In this document: piece by piece, positions 9,245 to 17,436 of the stretch
Layout: every line of letters begins with the position of its first letter
How positions within the stretch are numbered: position 1 is the stretch's first letter
Assembly: GCF_900094565.1 (NCBI RefSeq)
Contig: NZ_FMAF01000036.1
Span: 1 to 51,810, forward strand
From: Martinezella lusitana
GTDB taxonomy: Bacteria > Pseudomonadota > Alphaproteobacteria > Rhizobiales > Rhizobiaceae
Direction of reading: 5' to 3'
DNA: 51,810 nucleotides
Made by a program: the position numbers and the translations under genes
Notes under the pieces: model-generated
What the model was told of the DNA's origin: nothing
The model's input: the letters and a program-made list of their open reading frames with translations, nothing else
Database searches by the model: none

Positions 9245-10000
9245 TCAAGCGTGGGATGTTTCGGGCGCTCCTGGCGAGCGGTGTTTTCGCATGCTTTCAC
9301 CGGTGAGATCGATGCGATAGGCATTGTGAACGAGGCGATCCAGGATGGCATCGGCGAGCGTGGGGTTTGCTATTATTTCCCACCAGCGATCCAGGGGCAC
9401 CTGACTGGTGACGATCGTCGATCGACGCTCGTAGCGGTCTTCGATGATCTCGAGGAGATCGCGCCGCTGATCATCGTTGAGCTTTTCCGGTCCCCAATCA
9501 TCAAGGATAAGCAGATCGGTCTTGGCCAGCGATTTGAGGATCCGGCCATATCGCCCATCGCCTCGTGCAAGGGCAAGTGTTGCGAATAGCCGGGGAACCC
9601 GGTGGTAGGCGACGGAGAAATCTTCGCGGCATGCTTTATGGCCGAGTGCACAGGCAAGCCAGCTCTTGCCGACACCGGCCGGCCCTGTGACGAGGAGGCT
9701 GTGGTGCCTGCGGATCCAGTCGCAGCCAGCAAGCGTCATGAACAGATTGCGGTCGAGACCGCGTGCGGCACGAAAGTCGGCATTCTCGATCTGCGCATCG
9801 TGGCGAAGTTTGGCAGCCCTGGCGCGGGCTTCGAAACGCTTCTGGCGGCGCATGGTGGCTTCGCGTTCGAGCAGGATGGCAAGCCATTCTCCATGCTCGA
9901 GGCCGCGCGCCTCGGATTGTGCGTCGAGCTCCTGGAAGGCGGTGGCCATGCCGTAAAGGCCGAGTTCACGCAGCATATCGATGGTGGGATTGGTCAGCAT
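9245..10000 (-). CDS. istB: IstB, IS21 transposition helper ATPase
   Basis: The 251-residue AAA+ ATPase has Walker A GPAGVGKSWLACALGHKA and Walker B LLILDDWGPE. The N-terminus, MLTNPTIDMLRELGLYGMA, is typical of IstB. It helps the IstA transposase select the target and assemble the transpososome. It starts 12 bases after the istA stop codon, so the two are cotranscribed and probably translated together. Length and motifs are those of intact family members. Confidence 0.93.
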   Translation of the reverse strand: MLTNPTIDMLRELGLYGMATAFQELDAQSEARGLEHGEWLAILLEREATMRRQKRFEARARAAKLRHDAQIENADFRAARGLDRNLFMTLAGCDWIRRHHSLLVTGPAGVGKSWLACALGHKACREDFSVAYHRVPRLFATLALARGDGRYGRILKSLAKTDLLILDDWGPEKLNDDQRRDLLEIIEDRYERRSTIVTSQVPLDRWWEIIANPTLADAILDRLVHNAYRIDLTGESMRKHRSPGAPETSHA

Positions 10001-10012
10001 TGGTGTGTCTCC

Positions 10013-11548
10013 TCAATGAAAGTAATCAGGGCCACGCAGATTGGCATGGTCGACAATGGCGGTTGGTTCGGTGGAATGGCGGGCAGCCTTGTGGTTGGCC
10101 AGAAGCGAAGCAATGCTCTTGCAGTTCAGGCCACCGATCTCGACGGCGCGTGCTGATACGGCTTCGGCCCGATTGCGTTCAATGTCGCGAAACAGGCGAA
10201 GCACACCCAGGCATGTTCGAAAGCCTTGTTCGGGGTGCGGACGGCTGGCAAGGATTGCGATCACCAGGCCCTCTGTCTGTGGCCCGATGGATGCGGCCCA
10301 GCGCCGAAAGCGATCCGGCGTCCACTCAGCGTATCGCCGGTGGGAACTGGGCATGTGATCTGGGTCGGTTCCATGGCGAGGACCACCATACCGACGCTGA
10401 TGCACGGCGATGCGCTTGCCGCGGTGGAAGATCTCGATGGTGCGTGCCGTTGCCCTCAGGTCGACCTGCTGGCGAATGAGGGCATGGGGCACGGAATAAA
10501 AGAAGCTTTTGAACTCGACGTGATAATCGGTCGAGACACGGACCAGACGCCATTCGGCGAATTCGTAGTCTTCACCCGGAAGGCTGGCGAGCGCAGCACG
10601 TTCGACACTTTCAAATACTTGCCGCCGGGTAACACCCAATCGACGCATGAGGTGATCGTTGATGCGATCAAGTGCTTGGCCAATAGCGGCATTGGCCTCA
10701 GCCAGCGAGAAGAAAGTCAGCTTGCGCAACCGCCCCAGGATGCAGGTCTGAGCAAAACGGACTCCGTTCTCAACTTTCGATTTGTCCCGCGGTTTCTTTG
10801 GCCGTGCCGGAAGAACTCCGACGCCATAGTGGGAGGCCATCATGCCGTAACTGCGGTTGATCTCGGGATCGTAGAAGCTGGCGTGGTTGACGCCCGACTT
10901 CAGATTGTCGGGAACGATCAGCCGGGGAACGCCTCCAAAAAAATGAAACATCCGGACATGCGAGCCGATCCAGTCAGGGAGCGTTTGCGTCCAGGTCGCC
11001 TCAGCATAGGTGAAGCTCGATGCACCGAGCACCGCCACAAAGATCTCTGCCTCGCGGATCTCTCCGGTCTTGCGATCAACGATCGGGATCTTCTTGCCGG
11101 AATAGTCGACGAACACCTTGTCGCCAGCCGCATGCTCCTGGCGCATCGTCGGTGAAAGCCGCTGTTGAAACCCACGCAGGAGTTCACAAAAGCGGCTATA
11201 GCCGTAACCGTCGGGGTGCGACCCACGATACTCCTCCCACAGGATGAGCATGGTAACGCCCGGCTTCTTGAGCTCAATGGCAAGATCGGCCCAATTGGGC
11301 TCGACCCGTCTTCTCGTGCCGTGTTTGATGCCATTACGAGTGAACAGTTTGCTCTCGAGGGCATCGTCGGTGAGATCCCCAGGCAAGGGCCAGTTTAACC
11401 CAACCGCCGCCGCGCGCTGCAGATTATCCTGCACCGTGCTACGCGCAATTCCCAATACGACGGCAATCTCACGCGAGCTGGTTCCGCTTGCCGCAAGCCG
11501 CAGCATTTGTCGCAAATGTCTCATGGTCAGCCTTCTCTTTGCCGGCAT
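10013..11548 (-). CDS. istA: IstA, IS21-family transposase
   Basis: This 511-residue DDE transposase has an N-terminal helix-turn-helix region (SSREIAVVLGIARSTVQDNL), the first acidic residue in KVFVDYSGKKIPI, the second in LIVPDNLKSGV, and the glutamate in RDKSKVENGVRFAQ. It cuts and joins the IS21 ends. Start at ATG 11548 (MPAKRRLTMRHL, the usual family start) with GAGGGG upstream; starts at 11566 and 11569 are also in frame. istB follows on the same strand. Confidence 0.93.
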   Translation of the reverse strand: MPAKRRLTMRHLRQMLRLAASGTSSREIAVVLGIARSTVQDNLQRAAAVGLNWPLPGDLTDDALESKLFTRNGIKHGTRRRVEPNWADLAIELKKPGVTMLILWEEYRGSHPDGYGYSRFCELLRGFQQRLSPTMRQEHAAGDKVFVDYSGKKIPIVDRKTGEIREAEIFVAVLGASSFTYAEATWTQTLPDWIGSHVRMFHFFGGVPRLIVPDNLKSGVNHASFYDPEINRSYGMMASHYGVGVLPARPKKPRDKSKVENGVRFAQTCILGRLRKLTFFSLAEANAAIGQALDRINDHLMRRLGVTRRQVFESVERAALASLPGEDYEFAEWRLVRVSTDYHVEFKSFFYSVPHALIRQQVDLRATARTIEIFHRGKRIAVHQRRYGGPRHGTDPDHMPSSHRRYAEWTPDRFRRWAASIGPQTEGLVIAILASRPHPEQGFRTCLGVLRLFRDIERNRAEAVSARAVEIGGLNCKSIASLLANHKAARHSTEPTAIVDHANLRGPDYFH

Positions 11549-11719
11549 CAAAATCCCCTCGTTCATCACGAGGTATCGATGCCAAAAGTTGCTGACCCAG
11601 GAGGTAATCTTCAGTGCCGAAAACTGGCCGGTCTTTGATTGGAACGGTGGCCGGCCTCAATTCGGAATGGTGGCCGGTCTTTGATCGGATTGCCGGCCGG
11701 CTTCACGTCGGAATCCGCA

Positions 11720-11726
11720 CTCTTCC
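11720..11726. repeat. IS21 target site duplication, right copy
   Basis: CTCTTCC directly follows the CA end of the element and matches 9087-9093. Confidence 0.85.
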
Positions 11727-11900
11727 TGGAAAGGTGACCCCATCATTTTCAGGATATTATTTCCTTTCCCGAAACAGTCTCTGGGGAACAGATAAAGCTT
11801 CACCGTAAAGCGGTATATGGTTTATAGAAGACGGCGTACCGCGCAGAGCGCATGAATTTTATGAGTACTATCTTCGTTTCAGTTGCGGTGAGCCGTTAGC

Positions 11901-12800
11901 ATGTCAACCAGTTACCTCCAAATGCTCGAGGCCGAGACAATCCACATTCTGCGCGAGGTCGCTGCAACGTTTTCCAATCCGGTGATGCTTTATTCCATCG
12001 GCAAAGACTCTTCGGTATTGATGCATCTGGCGATGAAAGCATTTCATCCAGGAAAGCCGCCGTTCCCGTTTTTGCACGTCGACACGACCTGGAAGTTCAA
12101 AGAGATGATCACATTTCGTAATCGCATGGCAGCCGAATACGACATCGAGCTTCTTGTCCATGTTAATCGCGACGGCATAGATCAGCATGCAAGTCCATTC
12201 ACCAATGGCTCGAATACCTATACCCAGATCATGAAAACGGAAGCACTAAAGCAAGCGCTCGATAAATATGGCTTCGATGCAGCTTTCGGCGGAGCCAGGC
12301 GTGACGAGGAAAAATCGCGTGCCAAGGAGCGTATGTTCTCTTTTCGCACCGCGAAACATTCCTGGGATCCCAAAAACCAGCGTCCCGAAATGTGGAAAAC
12401 CTATAACACGCGGGTGAATAAGGGCGAGTCGATCCGTGTGTTTCCGTTGTCCAACTGGACCGAACTCGATATCTGGCAATATATCGTGCAGGAAAAAATC
12501 CCGATCGTGCCGCTCTATTTCGCCGCCAAACGGCCTGTGGTTGATCGCGACGGCATGTTGATCGTGGTGGACGACGAGCGTATGCCGCTTGCTGCGACGG
12601 ACGTGGTGGAAGAACGGATGGTTCGCTTCCGTACGCTCGGTTGCTACCCGCTCACCGGCGCTATAGAATCAACGGCTGCAACACTTGAAGAGATTGTTGG
12701 GGAAGTGCTTGCAGCTCGCACCTCGGAACGACAAGGCCGCCTTATAGACAAGGATGAGGCGGGTTCGATGGAAAAAAAGAAGCGCGAGGGTTACTTTTGA
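11901..12800 (+). CDS. cysD: Sulfate adenylyltransferase subunit 2 (CysD/NodP type)
   Basis: The 299-residue protein is full length for CysD. The PP-loop is YSIGKDSSVLMHLA (about residues 31-44), followed by the family blocks FGGARRDEEKSRAKER and FPLSNWTELDIWQYI. With CysN it makes adenosine 5'-phosphosulfate from ATP and sulfate in the cytoplasm. The stop overlaps the start of cysNC by four bases, so the two are translationally coupled. The IS21 element ends about 170 bases upstream. No cysteine-pathway reductase genes are nearby, and sulfotransferase-like genes lie on both sides, which points to PAPS supply for sulfation, as with NodPQ. Confidence 0.93.
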   Translation: MSTSYLQMLEAETIHILREVAATFSNPVMLYSIGKDSSVLMHLAMKAFHPGKPPFPFLHVDTTWKFKEMITFRNRMAAEYDIELLVHVNRDGIDQHASPFTNGSNTYTQIMKTEALKQALDKYGFDAAFGGARRDEEKSRAKERMFSFRTAKHSWDPKNQRPEMWKTYNTRVNKGESIRVFPLSNWTELDIWQYIVQEKIPIVPLYFAAKRPVVDRDGMLIVVDDERMPLAATDVVEERMVRFRTLGCYPLTGAIESTAATLEEIVGEVLAARTSERQGRLIDKDEAGSMEKKKREGYF

Positions 12801-14692
12801 TGAATGCTGGGATCCCCCCTGATCCTCTTTGCAGTGTGGCTGGCTATCGTTCCAACCAGGATGGAAAATCCCTTCTACGCTTCCTGACATGCGGTTCCGT
12901 CGACGACGGCAAATCGACGCTCATAGGGCGCTTGCTCCACGATACTAAGAACCTCTTTGAGGACCAGCTTTCCACTTTGGAGCAGGACAGCGTCAAATAT
13001 GGCACCACGGGCGATGACGTGGATTTTGCACTTTTGGTCGACGGCTTGGACGCAGAGCGCGAACAGGGGATCACGATTGATGTCGCTTATCGGTTCTTTT
13101 CTACACCGAAGCGCACGTTCATTGTAGCCGACGCTCCCGGTCACGAGGAATATACGCGCAATATGGTCACCGGCGCATCGACGGCTGACCTTGCCATTGT
13201 CCTGGTCGATTGCCGTCAAGGTGTCCTGCAGCAGACAAAGCGCCACAGTTTCATCGCATCGCTGCTTGGCATTCGCCATATCGTGGTAGCGATCAACAAG
13301 ATGGATCTGCTGCAATATGAACAGGCAGCCTTTGAAGGGGTAGTCGCCGACTATATGGCCTTCGCCAAGGGACTTGGCTTTGCGACCATCAGGCCGATAC
13401 CGATATCCGCGCGCTATGGCGCCAACATAGCAACAAAATCGGCAGACATGCCATGGTACGATGGTCCGTCATTGCTTGATCATCTCGAAACCGTCGCGAC
13501 CGATAGCAAAGTTTCGGAAAAGCCATTCCGCTTTCCGGTACAATGGGTTAATCGACCAAATCTCGATTTTCGTGGCTTTTCCGGCCAGGTCGCCTCGGGA
13601 ACAGTCTCCGTGGGCGATGCCGTCACGGTCGCTAAATCCGGCCAGCAGACTACGGTAAAGCGCATCGTCACGTATGATGGGGACCAGACCTCGGCTTTCG
13701 AGGGGCAGGCCGTCACGTTGGTCTTAAGCGATGAGGTCGAATTGTCGCGTGGGAATCTGCTGGTTTCTCCGACAGAAAGGCCCAATGTTTCCGACCAGTT
13801 CCAAGCCCATGTCATCTGGTTCAGCCACGAGGCATTGATACCCAGCCGCGCCTATATTCTAAAGACCGAGACCGACAGTGTGAGCGCCACCGTGACGGCG
13901 CTCAAATATAGCATTGACGTCAATACATTCGCCCATCAGTCCGCAAAGACGCTGGCGATGAACGAGATCGGCTTATGCAACTTGTCAACCCAGCAGCCGA
14001 TCTGCTTCGACAGCTACACCGAAAATCGCATAACCGGCAATTTCATATTGATCGACCGCTTCACGAACGCGACCGTCGGTGCAGGGATGATCATCCACTC
14101 GCTGCATCGCGCGCAGAACGTCCACTGGCAGGCGTTGACGATCGACAAAGCCGCCCGTGCCGAGCAGAAAAACCAGCGTCCCGTCGTATTGTGGTTCACA
14201 GGCCTATCGGGATCCGGCAAATCGACGGTCGCCAATCTCGTTGAAAAGCTGTTGCATGCGAAGGGAAAGCACACCTTCCTGCTCGATGGCGACAATGTCC
14301 GCCAAGGTCTCAACCGCGATCTCGGCTTCACGGCCGAGGACCGCGTGGAGAACATTCGCCGGATTGCCGAGGTCGCGAAGCTGATGACCGATGCCGGCCT
14401 TATCGTGCTGGTATCGTTCATTTCGCCATTCCGATCCGAGCGGCAAATGGCGCGCGAACTCATGCCTGACGGTGAGTTTATCGAGGTCTTTGTGGACACG
14501 CCAATTGAAGAATGCGTGAGGCGCGATCCCAAGGGCCTCTATAAAAAGGCTATGGCAGGACAGATTCCGAATTTCACCGGTATTTCGTCGCCCTATGAGG
14601 CGCCCGAAAATCCAGATATCCGTCTGCATACCTTAGGCCATGATCCACTTGATCTGGCGCACCGCGTCGAAGACTATCTGAACCAAATATGA
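12797..14692 (+). CDS. cysNC: Bifunctional sulfate adenylyltransferase subunit 1 / APS kinase (CysNC, NodQ type)
   Basis: The 631-residue fusion has two units. The N-terminal GTPase has GSVDDGKSTLIGRLL, DAPGHEEYTRNM and NKMD, plus EF-Tu-like beta-barrel domains. The C-terminal APS kinase (from about residue 455) has GLSGSGKSTVANLVE and DGDNVRQGLNRDLGF. Together with CysD it converts sulfate to PAPS. The fused form is typical of rhizobial NodQ and CysNC. It begins inside the cysD stop. A role in glycan sulfation fits the sulfotransferase-like genes at 724, 7959 and 48593. Confidence 0.93.
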   Translation: MMNAGIPPDPLCSVAGYRSNQDGKSLLRFLTCGSVDDGKSTLIGRLLHDTKNLFEDQLSTLEQDSVKYGTTGDDVDFALLVDGLDAEREQGITIDVAYRFFSTPKRTFIVADAPGHEEYTRNMVTGASTADLAIVLVDCRQGVLQQTKRHSFIASLLGIRHIVVAINKMDLLQYEQAAFEGVVADYMAFAKGLGFATIRPIPISARYGANIATKSADMPWYDGPSLLDHLETVATDSKVSEKPFRFPVQWVNRPNLDFRGFSGQVASGTVSVGDAVTVAKSGQQTTVKRIVTYDGDQTSAFEGQAVTLVLSDEVELSRGNLLVSPTERPNVSDQFQAHVIWFSHEALIPSRAYILKTETDSVSATVTALKYSIDVNTFAHQSAKTLAMNEIGLCNLSTQQPICFDSYTENRITGNFILIDRFTNATVGAGMIIHSLHRAQNVHWQALTIDKAARAEQKNQRPVVLWFTGLSGSGKSTVANLVEKLLHAKGKHTFLLDGDNVRQGLNRDLGFTAEDRVENIRRIAEVAKLMTDAGLIVLVSFISPFRSERQMARELMPDGEFIEVFVDTPIEECVRRDPKGLYKKAMAGQIPNFTGISSPYEAPENPDIRLHTLGHDPLDLAHRVEDYLNQI

Positions 14693-14763
14693 GGCTGGCG
14701 TTGCCTATGCACTAAGCAGCGGAAACGGGGGAGTTCCAGCCGCAACCTCCGCCAGCATGAAGT

Positions 14764-15774
14764 TCAGATGTTGGCAGCCGGCATTCGGTTGTCGATAAAA
14801 TACCACTGCTCCGGATTTTCACGCACCATTGGCTCGATTACCGCGTTCAAGAGGCGCACATCCGCGGCCAATTGATCTTCAGCCCCCTTGCCCATCGGCA
14901 GCCTGAACGGCTCCAGCGCCTTTAGCACAAAGCTCGCTCCGTTTTCCCGGACGATGAGGAGCGGATAGATCAACGCATTCGTCCTACGCGCCATCCGTGC
15001 AACGATGGCGTAGTTGCCTTCCAGGTGCGCTGGCTGGCCAAAGAAGGGCGCGCGGATACGGCCGTTGAAGCCCTCGTCGCAGAACATCAGCAGATTGCCG
15101 TCGTTCTCCAGGATCCGCAGCGCCGGGCGCGCGAAGCTGCGGCCGGGTTTCAGGATCCCGAGGCCCGCACCCTTGCGCACTCGGTTGACGATGTAGTGGC
15201 GCGAGCGGCGCTTGGGCGGGTCGTAGTTCATGGTGACCGCCAATCCCATGTCGAGCAGGCAATGCCACAGCACCTCCCAGTTGCTGACATGCGGCGCGAT
15301 GAAAATCACCGGACCTTCGGCGCAACGCTCGACCAATCCTTCCGGGCCGATCTTGCGGACATGGCCGCGCGCCAATCGGGGAACGACGGAATATTCGGCC
15401 ATCTGCCGGCCTTGTGAATCGGCGTAACGCTCCAGAAGCGTCTCGAGTTCGGTGCCGCTGAGATCCGGCCTTATCATCTTCAGGTTGGCCGCGGCGCGAG
15501 CATAAGCCCCTTTGTGGAAACGCGGCGCCAGGAGCCGGCCCAGCCACCCGCCGAGCGCGGAACACGCTCGGGCAGGTAAAAGCATGAAGGCAAAGTAGAA
15601 AAGGAGATCTATGGCGTTGTCGACATTCTCATAAAGCCAGTAGCGCAGAAACGCCTTGCGTCGATCGCCGCCGGCCAGGAAATCGGCGAGCGGCGGTGCC
15701 TTGGGAGCCTCGTAGGTCCAAGCTTTGCGTTTGCTGCCGGCAGTTTTTCTGCCGGTCTCGTCGCCGGTTGCCAC
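14764..15774 (-). CDS. LpxL/HtrB-like lysophospholipid acyltransferase family protein
   Basis: The 336-residue protein has one N-terminal membrane-associated segment (about 54-82) and the HtrB-family catalytic motif APHVSNWE, in which H162 and E167 form the H-x4-D/E pair. The acceptor-side segment CDEGFNGRIRAPFFGQPA and the C-terminal PEQWYFIDNRM also fit. Family members transfer acyl chains to lipid A or other lipids at the inner membrane. It starts with GTG one base after the P450 stop codon, so the pair is coupled. Its place at the end of the siderophore biosynthetic strand suggests acylation of a siderophore-related or membrane compound, but ordinary lipid acylation is equally possible. 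Confidence 0.75.
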   Translation of the reverse strand: MATGDETGRKTAGSKRKAWTYEAPKAPPLADFLAGGDRRKAFLRYWLYENVDNAIDLLFYFAFMLLPARACSALGGWLGRLLAPRFHKGAYARAAANLKMIRPDLSGTELETLLERYADSQGRQMAEYSVVPRLARGHVRKIGPEGLVERCAEGPVIFIAPHVSNWEVLWHCLLDMGLAVTMNYDPPKRRSRHYIVNRVRKGAGLGILKPGRSFARPALRILENDGNLLMFCDEGFNGRIRAPFFGQPAHLEGNYAIVARMARRTNALIYPLLIVRENGASFVLKALEPFRLPMGKGAEDQLAADVRLLNAVIEPMVRENPEQWYFIDNRMPAANI

Positions 15775-15775
15775 C

Positions 15776-17251
15776 TTAGCGCCTGTGCAGCGTCACGGGC
15801 ATGCCGCCACGCGGACGCAGTGTCAGGCGGCATTGCGGCTGGACCTTGTGGCCCTCCTTCACGCGCACCCGAAAGCGTTGGGCGAGGATTGCGAGGCAAA
15901 GGATCGCCTCGGTGAGGCCGAACTGCAGGCCGGGGCACACGCGGGGGCCGGCGGCGAAGGGAATGTAGCTGTAAGGCGTTGGACGCCCCTCCCCGAGAAA
16001 GCGTTCGGGATAGAAGCGATGTGGTTCGGGAAAAAGCGTCTCCGTGCGATGCAGTATCCACGGCACGATCAGGACGAGCGCCGCCTTGCGCACCTTCACG
16101 CCGCCGATCTCGTCTGCTTCGGCCGCCTGCCGCGCCAGGATCGGCACCGGCGGATAAAGCCTCAGCGTCTCCTCAATGACAGCCCGACACCAGTCAAGCT
16201 TCGCGACGTCATCGATCGACGGCACCCGGTCGCCGCAGACGGTTTCGATTTCCGCATGAACCGCCTCCTCCACCCAGGGTGCGCCGGCAAGCAGATACCA
16301 TGCCCAGGTCAAGGTCGCGGCAGTGGTCTCATGTCCAGCCATGAAGATCGTCGCCGCCTCGTTCCTGAGCGCCACGACATCGAGCTTCAGCTCCGGATTG
16401 CGCCGCTGCCGGCGGATCAGGAGCTCGACCATCGAGCTGTTGTCCCCCTTGCCGGCCAAATGATCCTCGATCACCTGATCAATGATGCGATGGATGCGTT
16501 TCACCGATCGGCGAAGGCTCGGCGTCTTGATGATCGGCAGCCCCTCGTCGAAGCCCAGGAAATAACCGAGATTGATGGAATCAACCAAGGCCTGATAGCT
16601 TGCGAAGCCTTCGGTAACGGCATTGGCGCTGTCCTCGCCAAGATCGTTGCCGAAGACGCTGCGTGAGATGATTTCCGCCGTCAGCCCTGCCATTTCGAAC
16701 AGGGCATTGACCTCAGCGCCATCGCCAAGGCCCTGCCAACGGTCGGCGAGTTCGCTTGCGGTATTCTGCATGATTGCGCCGAAGGCCGGCACGCGGTTCT
16801 TGTGCACGATATCGGAGACCAGCGGCCGCCGCTGTTTCCAGGTCTCCTTGTCGGAGATGAACAGCCCGTCGCCCAGCAGATATTCCAGCGCCCGGCGCAT
16901 CTGCGGCGTCTTGCGCTCGAAATTTTCATGGCGCTTGGCGACCACGTAACGGATCGCATCCGGCGAATTGACGATGACGAGTTGACGCCCGAAAAGCTTG
17001 AACTCGGCTACATGCTCCCGATAATCCGCGCGCCGCCAGATGGACAGGAAATCGCTGCGCGCCTGCAACATAAGCTTCAGCGGTTGACCGGGCCTGCCGC
17101 TATAATAGGCGGCATGAGCCGGCTCGAAAATTTGCGTCGCCTGATCGGCGTGCTCAACGATTTCGGTTTTCTGATCAAGCCAGGCCAGCATGTCGGTGCA
17201 GAACTTTCGCGCCTTGTGGCCAAGGACAATGAGATGAAGATCGGGCACCAC
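15776..17251 (-). CDS. Cytochrome P450
   Basis: The protein is up to 491 residues and has all P450 landmarks: the I-helix AGHETTAATLTWA, the K-helix ETLRLYPP (E-x-x-R), the PERF region, and the heme loop PFAAGPRVCPG with the cysteine ligand. The sequence type is that of soluble bacterial fatty-acid hydroxylase-like P450s. Start uncertain: GTG 17251 is the earliest, and ATG 17191 gives a more usual N-terminus. It is coupled to the LpxL-like acyltransferase downstream and follows lysA after a gap of about 185 bases on the same strand. A hydroxylated acyl or amino-acid precursor is a reasonable guess; no redox partner gene is nearby. Confidence 0.88.
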   Translation of the reverse strand: MVPDLHLIVLGHKARKFCTDMLAWLDQKTEIVEHADQATQIFEPAHAAYYSGRPGQPLKLMLQARSDFLSIWRRADYREHVAEFKLFGRQLVIVNSPDAIRYVVAKRHENFERKTPQMRRALEYLLGDGLFISDKETWKQRRPLVSDIVHKNRVPAFGAIMQNTASELADRWQGLGDGAEVNALFEMAGLTAEIISRSVFGNDLGEDSANAVTEGFASYQALVDSINLGYFLGFDEGLPIIKTPSLRRSVKRIHRIIDQVIEDHLAGKGDNSSMVELLIRRQRRNPELKLDVVALRNEAATIFMAGHETTAATLTWAWYLLAGAPWVEEAVHAEIETVCGDRVPSIDDVAKLDWCRAVIEETLRLYPPVPILARQAAEADEIGGVKVRKAALVLIVPWILHRTETLFPEPHRFYPERFLGEGRPTPYSYIPFAAGPRVCPGLQFGLTEAILCLAILAQRFRVRVKEGHKVQPQCRLTLRPRGGMPVTLHRR

Positions 17252-17436
17252 GTCGCCCGGTGGTGCCCACTATATTCATTTCGCAACCGCGGAAAAGCCC
17301 CCGCGCTGATGACAGGAGCGCTCGTCGACATCTTTGAATGAGATCTCCGGACAAGAACGGCGCATCAACCACAAAATGGTTGCTGTGTCCCCGCTCGCTT
17401 CATGCCGGCACCCTGCCAAGAAGCCGATGCTCTCGC

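Larger units (their letters stand above)
9094..11719 (-). mobile_element. Complete IS21-family insertion sequence
   Basis: The element is 2626 bases, begins with TG and ends with CA, and is bounded by identical 7-base duplications. Its tips are imperfect inverted repeats: the left reads TGTGCGTATTCCGATGAAGC inward, and the right, reverse complemented, reads TGCGGATTCCGACGTGAAGC. Further internal copies of ATTCCGATTTGAAGCCGGCC-like units lie at about 9123, 9147 and 9171, and related units lie near 11640-11700. Such multiple end repeats are the transposase-binding sites of IS21 elements. Both istA and istB are intact, so the copy may be active. It separates the sulfotransferase gene from cysD. 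Confidence 0.92.

Noticed and set aside
17366..17382. CAACCA-N5-TGGTTG hairpin upstream of the P450
   Set aside because: A short stem in a G+C-rich genome with no supporting context.
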